From Pedobacter psychroterrae (GTDB lineage: Bacteria; Bacteroidota; Bacteroidia; Sphingobacteriales; Sphingobacteriaceae), in assembly GCF_004331695.1 (NCBI RefSeq), contig NZ_SJSL01000010.1, positions 61,452 through 125,451 on the forward strand: a stretch of 64,000 bases of DNA. Reading direction: 5' to 3'. The notes under the pieces were generated by a model. That model was not told where the DNA came from. It made no database searches and saw nothing but the letters and a program-made list of their open reading frames with translations. The translations under genes were made by a program, and so were the position numbers. Numbering within the stretch: position 1 is the stretch's first letter; every line of letters starts with the position of its first letter. This document shows positions 28,211 to 35,994 of this stretch, in pieces.

Positions 28211-29260
28211 ATGAGATACGCACACATTTACACCTTGTTCCTGATGGTTGTTTTTTGCACTTGAAGTAAAGGACAAAACAAAACAGACCTGCCAAAAAAT
28301 AATATCAACTCCGAAACCAAAGACACAGTCACTTCCTACGGGCCTAATCATATGGTTCGGAATGTAAAGCAAGCTAAAAATGGAGACATTTTGATTGCTG
28401 CTTTCAATGGGGTGGTTCGATACGATGGAAAATCGTTTACCAATATAACAAGTAAAATAAGTTCGCCCAGCTTCTGGGATGTTCTGGAAGATCGAAAAGG
28501 TAATCTTTGGTTCTCTTCCAGAGATTCAGGTGTTTATCATTACAATGGGAAATCCTTTCAGCATTTTACAACAAAAGATGGGCTTGCCAGTAATATGGTT
28601 TTTTCTATTTATGAAGATAAAAAAGGCAACATTTGGTTCGGCACTTCAGTTGGAGCAAGCCGTTACGATGGGAAATCTTTTCAAAACTCGAAAGAAATGC
28701 TTGTCCTTGAAGACAAAACCGGCAAATTATCGTTTAGCACAGGTGGCGGAGCCCGCATTTATGATGGTAAAACATTTACAGTTTTAAAAAACAAAGCCGG
28801 CAAACCTTTTACAAATGTTGGTACTATAATCGAAGATAAAAAAGGCAATATTTTGTTCAGTAACGTTGATGGCCTTTGGCGCTACGACGGCAGTACCTTT
28901 ACCAATTTTTCGAAGAGGGGTGCTTATGCTCTAATTGAAGATAAAAAAGGAAACATCTGGACCACTGGTGAAGTGATACCTAATGGCGATTGGGTGCTTT
29001 CCCGTTATGATCAAAAGTCCTTGTACAATAAAAAACCCAGGTTAACCGAAATAATATTAGTACAAGGACCGGGAATGCTCTGTGGGATTTTGGAAGCTAA
29101 CGATGGAAGTATTTGGTTTGGTGGTTTAGGGTCTATAATAAGTGGCGTGTTTCGTTATGATGGAAAAACCATCACAGACTTCAAAAGGAAAGATGGTAAG
29201 CTGAACTACGGAGGGAAAGAGGGTAAGCTATACTTCAGAGGGAAAGAGGTTAAGCTATAA
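28211..29260 (+). pseudogene. Two-component-regulator-like propeller protein interrupted by an in-frame stop after the signal peptide
   Basis: An ATG at 28211 begins a signal peptide (MRYAHIYTLFLMVVFCT) that is in frame with the rest of the protein but is cut by TGA at 28262-28264. The open frame resumes directly (SKGQNKTDLPKNN...) and continues from the internal ATG at 28352 to the stop at 29260. The body has repeated propeller blades of the type seen in ligand-binding sensor domains: (R/H)YDGKSF followed by (E/D)D(K/R)KGN(I/L)WF, at least six times. As read, only a short leader peptide or an unexported 302-residue fragment from 28352 would be made. It may be a true nonsense mutation (the stop is one base from TGG) or a sequencing error. 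The full-length product would be a secreted or lipid-anchored propeller of unknown ligand. Confidence 0.7.
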
Positions 29261-29326
29261 TGTGTATAGCTGATTTTAAAATCATTTGTCAATTATTATT
29301 CAAATGAATGATATTTATCTCCTACT

Positions 29327-29410
29327 GGCAAGATCGATTTTTGGGTGAACAGTGCTGGAGTAAGCGATCAGGTGCTCAGGACTATTGCATCTATAAATTC
29401 ATTGGTATGA
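29327..29410 (+). pseudogene. Remnant of a short-chain dehydrogenase (SDR)
   Basis: A short open stretch reads GKIDFWVNSAGVSDQVL, matching the beta4 NNAG region of SDR proteins (usual form GxIDxxVNNAG). There is no start, cofactor-binding motif or catalytic YxxxK. It is overlapped in another frame by the VOC/Fur-like remnant. Confidence 0.4.
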
Positions 29411-29598
29411 AAGTGCTACGAATTGTACCAAATATCCAGTCAAGCAGTTTGGACGAAGCCAAGATCTTTTACGGACAAGTCCTTTCCTTGTTCACCATCG
29501 CGCCAATAAAAACCGCGTTTGAGTTTTCGGTTCCTAAGCAATATCAGGTTGAGCGCATGAACTGCGTGCTGATCGGCGTGTGCAAGGACTGCGCTTAA
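29407..29598 (+). pseudogene. Fused remnants: VOC-family N-terminus and Fur-like C-terminus
   Basis: From the ATG at 29407 the frame encodes MKVLRIVPNIQSSSLDEAKIFYGQVL, a typical first 26 residues of a VOC/glyoxalase protein (26 residues given here only in parts: MKVLRIVPNI at the start, AKIFYGQVL at 18-26). It then changes character and ends with VPKQYQVERMNCVLIGVCKDC, resembling the C-terminal zinc CxxC tail of Bacteroidota Fur-family regulators. The 63-residue product matches neither family in full, so the piece looks like a deletion junction rather than a functional gene. The Fur-like assignment is tentative. Confidence 0.4.
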
Positions 29599-29697
29599 AA
29601 CCTCCATAAGTACAAATACCTGTAGGTATATATCCCCGGTTCTATATAGGTTATCATCCTTTATATTTTATTGTTACTGCCCATAGCTGAAATTTAT

Positions 29698-29705
29698 TAT
29701 TTTAG
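29698..29705 (+). promoter_or_regulatory. -7-like promoter box before the YcaQ-like gene
   Basis: TATTTTAG differs by one base from TAnnTTTG and ends 4 nt before the ATG at 29710, the same geometry as seen at argS and mnmE. Confidence 0.35.
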
Positions 29706-29709
29706 CCTA

Positions 29710-30900
29710 ATGGCGCAGCTTAACCTTTCAAGATCCCAAGCACGAAAAATCATCCTTGATGCAGCTGGGCTTTCAGCCCCTGCACAGTTTGGCTATGGCA
29801 TTGAGGCAGTCTATAAGCTGATCGACCATCTGGGCTTTGTGCAGCTGGACACCAACTATGTGGTCGAGCGGGCGCACCACCATGTGATGTTTTCAAGAGT
29901 CCCGGACTATGAGATCAGCTGGCTTTCTGAACTTTGCGAGGATGGAAGGGTGTTTGAATACCTGACCTCGGATGCTGGCTTTCTGCCGATGAACGATTTC
30001 CGGTTTTCCCTTCCCATTAAGAAAGCTTTTGAACTAAGAGAGAAGCCCTCAGATAAGCGGATGGAAAACCTGATGCGGCAGATCCTGGACCAGGTGGAAA
30101 GGGACGGTGTGGTGATGGTCGGTGACTTTGAGAACGATCGGGTAGAGGCTAGTACCGGCTGGTGGGACTGGAGGCCTGCAAAGGTGGCGCTGGAAAGGTT
30201 ATACTTGGAAGGAAAACTGATGGTGAGCCGTGACCGCAAATTTCACAGGCGATATGATGTGCCGCTGAACCTAATACCCCAGGAAATAGATCTGTCCATG
30301 CCCTCGGCTGAAGAGTTTGCGAGGGTTACTATCGGTAGGACTTTGGGGGCTTTGGGTATCTGTTCGGTAAAAGAGATGACCTGGCGTTCGCGCAGGGTAA
30401 AGGGTAACCTTGTCAAATCTGAACTCGAGAAAATGGTGGTAGAAGAAGAGGTTATTCTGGTAAATGTTGACGGAATGAAAGGTCCACATTATATGCTAGC
30501 CGGTCAAAAAATCGATGTCGAGATCTCGGGTGATGTTTTTATCCTGTCGCCCTTTGATATTTTAAATGTTTTCCGCCACAGGTTGAAGGATTTCTTTGGT
30601 TTTGATTACCAGATCGAGTGTTTTGTTCCGGCGCCAAAAAGAATTTATGGTTATTTCTCGCTTCCGGTACTTGCTGGCGATGTCTTTATCGCAAGGATGG
30701 ATTCCAAGGCGGACCGAAAGAACAAGGTGCTGTTGGTACACAATATCCATTTTGAGGATGTGGAGCTTAGCAAAGAAATTTTAGAAAAATTTATAGCTGC
30801 GCTAATGGCATTCGTCGCTTTTAACCATTGTTATGATATCAGGTTTGACAAAACCAATAAGCCAGCTTATCTGAAGGCTATCGTTAAAGGTTTTTCCTGA
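29710..30900 (+). CDS. YcaQ/AlkX-family winged-helix DNA glycosylase-like protein
   Basis: 396 residues from the ATG at 29710 (MAQLNLSRSQARKIILDAAGL); an in-frame ATG or TTG further upstream adds a poorly conserved leader. The family signature QLDTNYVVERAHHHVMFSRV (the QxD motif and HHH run) is near residue 45, followed by winged-helix repeats and the conserved DPKADRK-like segment (MDSKADRKNKVLL). The Escherichia coli homologue YcaQ (AlkX) unhooks interstrand crosslinks and nitrogen-mustard adducts. It sits alone in a region full of gene remnants but is itself intact. Activity is inferred from the family. Confidence 0.85.
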   Translation: MAQLNLSRSQARKIILDAAGLSAPAQFGYGIEAVYKLIDHLGFVQLDTNYVVERAHHHVMFSRVPDYEISWLSELCEDGRVFEYLTSDAGFLPMNDFRFSLPIKKAFELREKPSDKRMENLMRQILDQVERDGVVMVGDFENDRVEASTGWWDWRPAKVALERLYLEGKLMVSRDRKFHRRYDVPLNLIPQEIDLSMPSAEEFARVTIGRTLGALGICSVKEMTWRSRRVKGNLVKSELEKMVVEEEVILVNVDGMKGPHYMLAGQKIDVEISGDVFILSPFDILNVFRHRLKDFFGFDYQIECFVPAPKRIYGYFSLPVLAGDVFIARMDSKADRKNKVLLVHNIHFEDVELSKEILEKFIAALMAFVAFNHCYDIRFDKTNKPAYLKAIVKGFS

Positions 30901-31070
30901 TCAATTCTTCCCATCGCAAATTTCAGGTTGTTTGTGATGATTTACGCTCAAAAAAAACAACTGCTTATTAATTAATTTGAGGAACGTGTAATATTTGCTG
31001 ACTTTAGCCACTAACTAAGGAAACAATAGGATAATGAAAGAAATCCTAGAATGAAACTAAAGCATAACAA

Positions 31071-31565
31071 GTGAGCAACGATTTTTACCAGCTATCGATT
31101 TTACCCTATGCGGCAATCCTTATCAAAATATGTCGGGCATATACCAGTTCACAGGAAGATTTTGAGGACTACTATCAGGAGGTTTGCCTTCAGGTCTATA
31201 GGAGCAGGGAGAGTTTTCGCGAGCAATGCAAATGGTCTACATGGGTCTATCGCATTTCGTTGAACGTGTGTTTGACCCTGCTCAAAAAAAAGCAGCGCAA
31301 CGGCCAGATATATTTCACTTCGGATGTACTGCCAGAGACCAGCTCGGCCCAGAACAGTGCCTTTGAAAGCGAGCCGCTCAACCAGTTGTACGCTGCGATC
31401 AGGAGGCTATCGGAAGTGGACAGGGCGCTTATCATCCTGTACCTGGAAGAAAAGCCCTATCAGGAAATCGCCGATATACTTGGAACAAGTGCTAACAACA
31501 TCGCCGTAAGGATAAACAGGATCAAGGAACGTTTAAAAAAAATAATGGATGAAAAATTCAATTGA
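31071..31565 (+). CDS. RNA polymerase sigma factor (sigma-70 family, ECF-like)
   Basis: 164 residues starting at GTG 31071. Region 2 is seen in SQEDFEDYYQEVCLQVYRS and CKWSTWVYRISLNVCLTLLKKK; region 4 is the helix-turn-helix KPYQEIADILGTSANNIAVRINRIKERL. Its last 17 nt overlap the following membrane-protein gene, indicating translational coupling, as is common for a sigma and its anti-sigma factor. The target regulon is unknown. An AATATTTG sequence resembling a -7 box lies about 75 nt upstream. Confidence 0.88.
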   Translation: MSNDFYQLSILPYAAILIKICRAYTSSQEDFEDYYQEVCLQVYRSRESFREQCKWSTWVYRISLNVCLTLLKKKQRNGQIYFTSDVLPETSSAQNSAFESEPLNQLYAAIRRLSEVDRALIILYLEEKPYQEIADILGTSANNIAVRINRIKERLKKIMDEKFN

Positions 31566-32211
31566 AGCAATTTGGAAAGAAGGTTTTCTAAATGAAAGTA
31601 CCCTGGTCGCTCCCAGGATCAATGACCTGTACAACCAAAAATCCATGCACGTGGTGGACAGAATGAAAAGGATGTTCCGCATCAACCTGGTTGTAATGCT
31701 GGTGATGTCCGTCATTTTTCCTGTCATGTACTATTTTCTGGGAGTGCTTTGGCAGGGACTTGCTGCTTCGCTGCTGCTGCTGGCTACCGCCTGGTATACT
31801 CGGAGGCAGATGGCCAGTATAGGAACATTGGACCAGGGCGCGACAAGTTTTGACTACCTCAGCTCGGTAGATAGGTGGCTTAAAGAGGTACTTTTAAAAA
31901 ATGAAAAGATAGTTCGCTTTTTATATCCGCTGTATTTTTTGATTGCCATAAGTACGATCTGGTCAACCTTCAATAGGCCCCGTGGAGTGGCCTGGAGCTT
32001 GCAGCAGAAATATCCGCACTCTATCTTAGTGGATAACCTTTCCATGTTAGCGCTTATTGTAGGTGCTGTGGGCACCCTGGGGATGTTCTATTTTTCCAGA
32101 AAGATCTACAGGTTTGATTTACGGCTGATGTTTGGAGGGGTATTCAGGAAGCTAAAAAGCACGATTGCCGAAATGGAAGAGCTAAGAGGGGCTAACAGTT
32201 TAACCAGGTAG
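31549..32211 (+). CDS. Four-helix membrane protein, probable anti-sigma factor of the preceding sigma gene
   Basis: 220 residues. After a soluble N-terminal ~45 residues there are two adjacent hydrophobic segments (residues ~45-65 and 68-85), and two more near residues 122-140 and 163-185. The protein ends in a charged tail. It overlaps the sigma gene by 17 nt, which suggests that the N-terminal segment binds the sigma factor. No zinc-binding anti-sigma motif (HxxxCxxC) is present, so the role rests on gene order alone. Confidence 0.65.
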   Translation: MKNSIEAIWKEGFLNESTLVAPRINDLYNQKSMHVVDRMKRMFRINLVVMLVMSVIFPVMYYFLGVLWQGLAASLLLLATAWYTRRQMASIGTLDQGATSFDYLSSVDRWLKEVLLKNEKIVRFLYPLYFLIAISTIWSTFNRPRGVAWSLQQKYPHSILVDNLSMLALIVGAVGTLGMFYFSRKIYRFDLRLMFGGVFRKLKSTIAEMEELRGANSLTR

Positions 32212-32238
32212 ACCAAATAAATTTTATAAATCAAGGCC

Positions 32239-32370
32239 ATGGAAATCCAATGTACCGATAAAAAGACCTTCGCTGCTCATGCCTACAGTGTAAAAAATAG
32301 TCCCTGGAAAAACGGCAAGGGGGATTTGGTGAGGGATTTCGTCGAGTCCTGTAATCGTCATATGGTTGCA
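32239..32370 (+). pseudogene. Fragment of a GH29 alpha-L-fucosidase
   Basis: The frame contains AYSVKNSPWKNGKGDLVRDF followed by VESCNRH, which matches the conserved block of family 29 alpha-L-fucosidases that follows the HHDGF motif (normally TDYSVKNSPWKNGKGDVV). The HHDGF block, the catalytic Asp/Glu region and the rest of the ~450-residue enzyme are missing on both sides. The open frame then runs antisense into the neighbouring lipoprotein gene. It is a relic of a larger gene. Confidence 0.6.
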
Positions 32371-32372
32371 GA

Positions 32373-32906
32373 TCAATTTGTGAATTTTACGCGAAACTCA
32401 CCCTCGGTTATATTCAAAGTACTGCCATTTACCGCTTTTATGCGACCGTTGAAGGTACCCTTAATTATGCCGTCTTTCTTATAGGAGGCTTCTTGAAAAA
32501 ACACATGCATACCGTCGCTGTCAGAAACTGTGGAATAAAGCTTGCCCGTTCCGTCGATACACTCAACGAAGTGCGAGATCCCGGAATAGTCATCACATCC
32601 TATATTTAATCCAGGAACAAATCCAATAAAGGATTCTTCTGTATAAAATTTAAATTTTGGATTGACTCCATCTTTTAAACTACCCAAAATAGTTAATGTC
32701 CTTGGATCAACAGAAGATCCTCTCAATCCAGAAACTTCAGACAGGGTTATCGCTGTCCCGTTAGCCTTGTAAGTGATGTAATACTCAACAGCTGGGTCGT
32801 TTGGATCATCATCTTTATCATCTTCAGGTGTTATTATAGTTGTTTTGCAGGAAATGATAAGTAAGAAGAATATAGAACACAGATACAGGAATGGGATTTT
32901 TTTCAT
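32373..32906 (-). CDS. Lipoprotein of unknown function
   Basis: 177 residues. The signal peptide (residues 1-19) ends with LIISC (Cys20), predicting lipid attachment. An acidic linker (EDDKDDDPNDPAVE) separates it from a C-terminal domain of about 130 residues rich in beta strands, ending GEFRVKFTN. The domain's pattern (ITYKANGTAITL... KGTFNGRIKAVNGSTLNITEGEF) resembles small surface lipoproteins common in Bacteroidota, with no identified activity. No operon partner is visible. Confidence 0.78.
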   Translation of the reverse strand: MKKIPFLYLCSIFFLLIISCKTTIITPEDDKDDDPNDPAVEYYITYKANGTAITLSEVSGLRGSSVDPRTLTILGSLKDGVNPKFKFYTEESFIGFVPGLNIGCDDYSGISHFVECIDGTGKLYSTVSDSDGMHVFFQEASYKKDGIIKGTFNGRIKAVNGSTLNITEGEFRVKFTN

Positions 32907-32945
32907 TTGAGAGTTTAATTTAAGTTGCTAATATAAAGTAAAATA

Positions 32946-33182
32946 AACCTATAATCCGCTAATAATCTCTTGAACCTCCTGGTCAGTAATTGCCTGCAGG
33001 CTTCCCGGAAGTTGGCCTGCTGGCGGTAGATTTCTGAGAGACTGTGGTAAATTTCCGCAGAGAGTTTACTTTCTGCGACAGCTTTGGGTGGCCGGTTCAG
33101 CGCTTATGCTTTTGATGTGCTCCAATTCTTTGTGGTATAAGATAGGACCGCCTGCAAAAATGCTTTAAGATAATGTGGTATT
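32946..33182 (-). pseudogene. Frameshifted coding-like remnant
   Basis: On the minus strand three partly overlapping frames carry protein-like stretches that would join into one sequence if two single-base shifts were corrected: HYLKAFLQAVLSY, then YHKELEHIKSISAEPAT, then VAESKLSAEIYHSLSEIYRQ and onwards to RFKRLLADYRF. No family is recognised. It follows the 129-residue gene and could be its decayed continuation or a separate relic. Confidence 0.3.
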
Positions 33183-33572
33183 TCAGGGTGTTTGGATCCT
33201 GTAAGGAACCCATTGGAAGTTGCTATCCTTGCGGAGCTGGTCTTCAATTTTGCGGATGTTTGCATCCAAAAGGTTTACGTTCAGGTCTTCATAGTGGTCT
33301 ATCCGGTATTGCAGTAGTTCGCTAAGGCCGGCCTGTTTACGGCTGATCAGTTTTGTGATGTGCGCTAATGCACCGACTTTTGCTTTTTCAAGGGCAGTAA
33401 CCAGGTCACTATAACCGGTAAACATCTCTTTTTCCGGGGGCAGGGTGTATACTTTGCCGATATTGCCTGGTCTGTGAACCTGGTGGTTGGTAAAGTCATT
33501 TATCGAAACTACGCTGACGTTAGTTTGGTTTTTATAAACCTGATAGCATTTATAGTTGGTGAAGTGTTTCAT
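33183..33572 (-). CDS. Hypothetical protein (129 residues)
   Basis: An open frame with ATG at 33572 (MKHFTNYKCYQVYKNQTN) and no recognised family. The second half is predicted helical and basic/acidic (ALEKAKVGALAHITKLISRK, RIDHYEDLNVNLLDANIRKIEDQL). There is no signal peptide or membrane segment. The DNA immediately downstream is frameshifted coding-like sequence, so this may be the intact front part of a broken gene. Weakly supported as a functional gene. Confidence 0.4.
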   Translation of the reverse strand: MKHFTNYKCYQVYKNQTNVSVVSINDFTNHQVHRPGNIGKVYTLPPEKEMFTGYSDLVTALEKAKVGALAHITKLISRKQAGLSELLQYRIDHYEDLNVNLLDANIRKIEDQLRKDSNFQWVPYRIQTP

Positions 33573-33977
33573 AGTCTTTCATCTATTCATTTTTAGCCCA
33601 GTTAGGCAAAAAATTGACGGAAAATATGCCAGTATTAAATAATCATGACCGGCAGGGCTCAAAAGTATTGGTTTATTTTACCGGAATTAATGATATGTAT
33701 CATTACAATGAATAAGCCTGGTCACAGTTAAGTGGCTCGAAAAGCTTTGCTTCAGCAGGGTTTAAAGCGAAAGGGATCTTCGCCAAAAGGGCTCTCTAGA
33801 ATCCAAGCCAGTTGATGCCCCCACATGGAAACAGGTAATATTCTTCATTTAAACTATGAAAGCAGGAAGGAAGGTAGCGGATTATTGTATTTAATTATTA
33901 TTATTGTAGTGGTATAGGTTACTTTATGGAGTTCCTGATAAATAACCGTGCTTCAGATTAGCTGTTTAGGAAAATAG
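33573..33977. other. Intergenic region before the FecI-type sigma gene
   Basis: About 400 nt with no recognised gene. A minus-strand stretch between about 33700 and 33860 reads through one internal stop as protein-like sequence, but it matches nothing recognised. No clear promoter box was found for the sigma gene. Confidence 0.4.
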
Positions 33978-34562
33978 ATGGATAAATACCGTAAATTATC
34001 GGATGCCGAACTGCTGATCTTGCTCAGATCAGGGGACGAGTCTGCGTTTACAGAAATTTATACCCGGTTCTCTGCAGTACTTTACCTGCATGCACGTCAT
34101 ATGCTTCACAATAGGGACGACGCGAGGGATGTAATCCAGGAGGTATTTACTTCGATATGGAACAGGCGGCTGGACCTGGACCTGACAACTAGCTTAAACG
34201 GCTATTTGTACCGTTCGGTAAGAAATAAAGTACTAAACCTGATCCGTACCGAAAAAAGGGACAGTGTTTATTTGACAGAAATAGGTGAGGCGCTGGAAAG
34301 AGGTGAATACAGTACGGACGAGCAGGTAAATTACAATGAGCTGAAAAGACTGATTGAACTGGAGGTTTCGCTATTACCTGCCAGGATGCGTGAGGTATTT
34401 GAATTGAGCCGTAACCAGCAGTTGAGCCACGCTGAGATTGCAGCATTACTGGATATTTCTGATCTGACTGTAAAGAAGCAGATCAATAAAGCGATCCATA
34501 TTCTACGGGAGCGGCTGGATATCCCAGCTACCTTACTGTTTTTATACCTGAACCAGAAGTAG
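33978..34562 (+). CDS. FecI-type ECF RNA polymerase sigma factor
   Basis: 194 residues. Region 2 is visible in DESAFTEIYTRFSAVLYLHARHML and DDARDVIQEVFTSIWNRR; region 4 in LSHAEIAALLDISDLTVKKQINKAIHIL. It belongs to the Bacteroidota expansion of ECF factors paired with FecR-like anti-sigma genes and SusC receptors with an STN domain. It begins the plus-strand unit FecI-FecR-SusC-SusD. Activation is expected when the SusC-like receptor binds its ligand and signals through FecR. Confidence 0.93.
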   Translation: MDKYRKLSDAELLILLRSGDESAFTEIYTRFSAVLYLHARHMLHNRDDARDVIQEVFTSIWNRRLDLDLTTSLNGYLYRSVRNKVLNLIRTEKRDSVYLTEIGEALERGEYSTDEQVNYNELKRLIELEVSLLPARMREVFELSRNQQLSHAEIAALLDISDLTVKKQINKAIHILRERLDIPATLLFLYLNQK

Positions 34563-34688
34563 CGCACAGGTCTATTCTTTTCTTTATAAGCTTCAGTTTA
34601 AAAAAAATTAACTTTCTTTATTTCAGCGTACTACCTGAGCCATTTTTTGGTGTCCTATCAACAAATGCGCAATTGTGCAATCCTTTAA

Positions 34689-35822
34689 ATGAAAAATGAA
34701 CACATCATTTCCTTATTAGAAAAGTATAGAATGGGTACTTGTTCAGCTCAGGAAAAAGCTTCGGTAGAAGGCTGGTATAACAATTATGCGGCTAAATATG
34801 CTGGTCAGCCTTTGGATGAAGACCTGGAACCTGAAATACAGTCAATCTGGACCAATATTCAGGCAGGTAATCAGCGGGTAAAGATCGTACGCTTTAAATA
34901 TAAAAAATATGCGGTTGCTGCTGCGGTAGCGACCATCATTGTTGGTGCAGGGTTATTTTATTTTAATGGCAAACAGGAGAGTGAAAAGCCTGCGATGGAT
35001 GCTGTAGCAACAACTGATATTGCCCCGGGCAAAGTAGGGGCCACGCTTACCTTGGCTAATGGCAAACAAATCAGGCTAACTGATGCCCATTACGGAGAGA
35101 TCGCTAAGGAGGCTGGTGTCGCCATTACGAAATCAGCGGGTGGACACTTAGTATATGAAATTGATGGTTCAATGGCTGAAACGAATAAAACCAATATTTT
35201 ATCCACGTCCAATGGGGAAACCTATCAGATAAAACTGCCGGACGGCACCTTGGTTTGGTTGAACGCAGCATCAAGTCTAACTTACGCTACTGCATTGATA
35301 AAAGATGGAATGCGTAAGGTTAAACTTTCAGGTGAAGCCTACTTTCAGGTTGCCAGGGATAAAACGCATCCTTTTATAGTGCAAAGTAACGGACAGGAGG
35401 TGGAAGTGCTAGGTACCCATTTTAACATCAATGCTTATGAAGATGAACCTGCAATTGCGACCACACTGGTGGAAGGTTCGGTTAAAGTAACCGTGGGGAG
35501 CCTAAGGCAAATGCTGAAACCAGGCGAACAGGCGGAGAGCAGGAGAGGGTCCATTAAAGTTGTTCCTGCCAATATGGAAAAAGTTACAGACTGGAGGAAT
35601 GGTGAGTTTTATGTAAACCATATAAACTTGAAAGTAGCCATGCGCAAGATTGCCAGGTGGTATGATGTAGAAGTAATTTATAATTCCTCGGTTCCCGATG
35701 ACATGCAAATAGGCGGCTGGGTATCAAGAAATGAAAGACTGTCATCTGTGCTGAAATCTATTGAAGCGGCAGGTATCGTGCATTTTAAGGTAGATGGCCG
35801 GAAAATATATGTGAACAAATAG
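34689..35822 (+). CDS. FecR-family anti-sigma factor
   Basis: 377 residues. A cytoplasmic N-terminal region of ~70 residues (sigma-binding) precedes a transmembrane segment AVAAAVATIIVGAGLFYF (about residues 75-93). The periplasmic FecR domain contains LPDGTLVWLNAASSLTY and VKLSGEAYFQVARDKTHPF, and the C-terminal DUF4974-like domain ends in VHFKVDGRKIYVNK. It holds the sigma factor inactive until the STN domain of the SusC-like protein signals. It starts 126 nt after the sigma gene. Confidence 0.93.
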   Translation: MKNEHIISLLEKYRMGTCSAQEKASVEGWYNNYAAKYAGQPLDEDLEPEIQSIWTNIQAGNQRVKIVRFKYKKYAVAAAVATIIVGAGLFYFNGKQESEKPAMDAVATTDIAPGKVGATLTLANGKQIRLTDAHYGEIAKEAGVAITKSAGGHLVYEIDGSMAETNKTNILSTSNGETYQIKLPDGTLVWLNAASSLTYATALIKDGMRKVKLSGEAYFQVARDKTHPFIVQSNGQEVEVLGTHFNINAYEDEPAIATTLVEGSVKVTVGSLRQMLKPGEQAESRRGSIKVVPANMEKVTDWRNGEFYVNHINLKVAMRKIARWYDVEVIYNSSVPDDMQIGGWVSRNERLSSVLKSIEAAGIVHFKVDGRKIYVNK

Positions 35823-35877
35823 ATGAATGAAATTAAAAGGAAAGGTAAATAGCGCGTAAATAAAGTATAAACAAAAA

Positions 35878-35975
35878 CAACCAGACCTTATAGTAAAGCC
35901 TGGTTGGTGCTGGCTCAAGTTAATAAATTCTCAACCAAAAGCAGTTGCCCTTGCCGTGGAAAGTTAAGGCAACTG
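35878..35975 (+). promoter_or_regulatory. Two hairpins in the fecR-susC leader
   Basis: Between fecR and susC, CAACCAG (35878-35884) pairs with CTGGTTG (35900-35906), and CAGTTGCC (35942-35949) pairs with GGCAACTG (35968-35975). The second ends 19 nt before the susC ATG. They may be an attenuator, an RNA processing site or a regulatory leader that sets receptor levels apart from the regulators. No T run follows. Confidence 0.4.
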
Positions 35976-35994
35976 ACTGAACCAAACTGAACAA

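Noticed and set aside
33700..33860. Minus-strand protein-like stretch with one internal stop
   Set aside because: It is short, has no start and matches no recognised family, so it was not called as a remnant.
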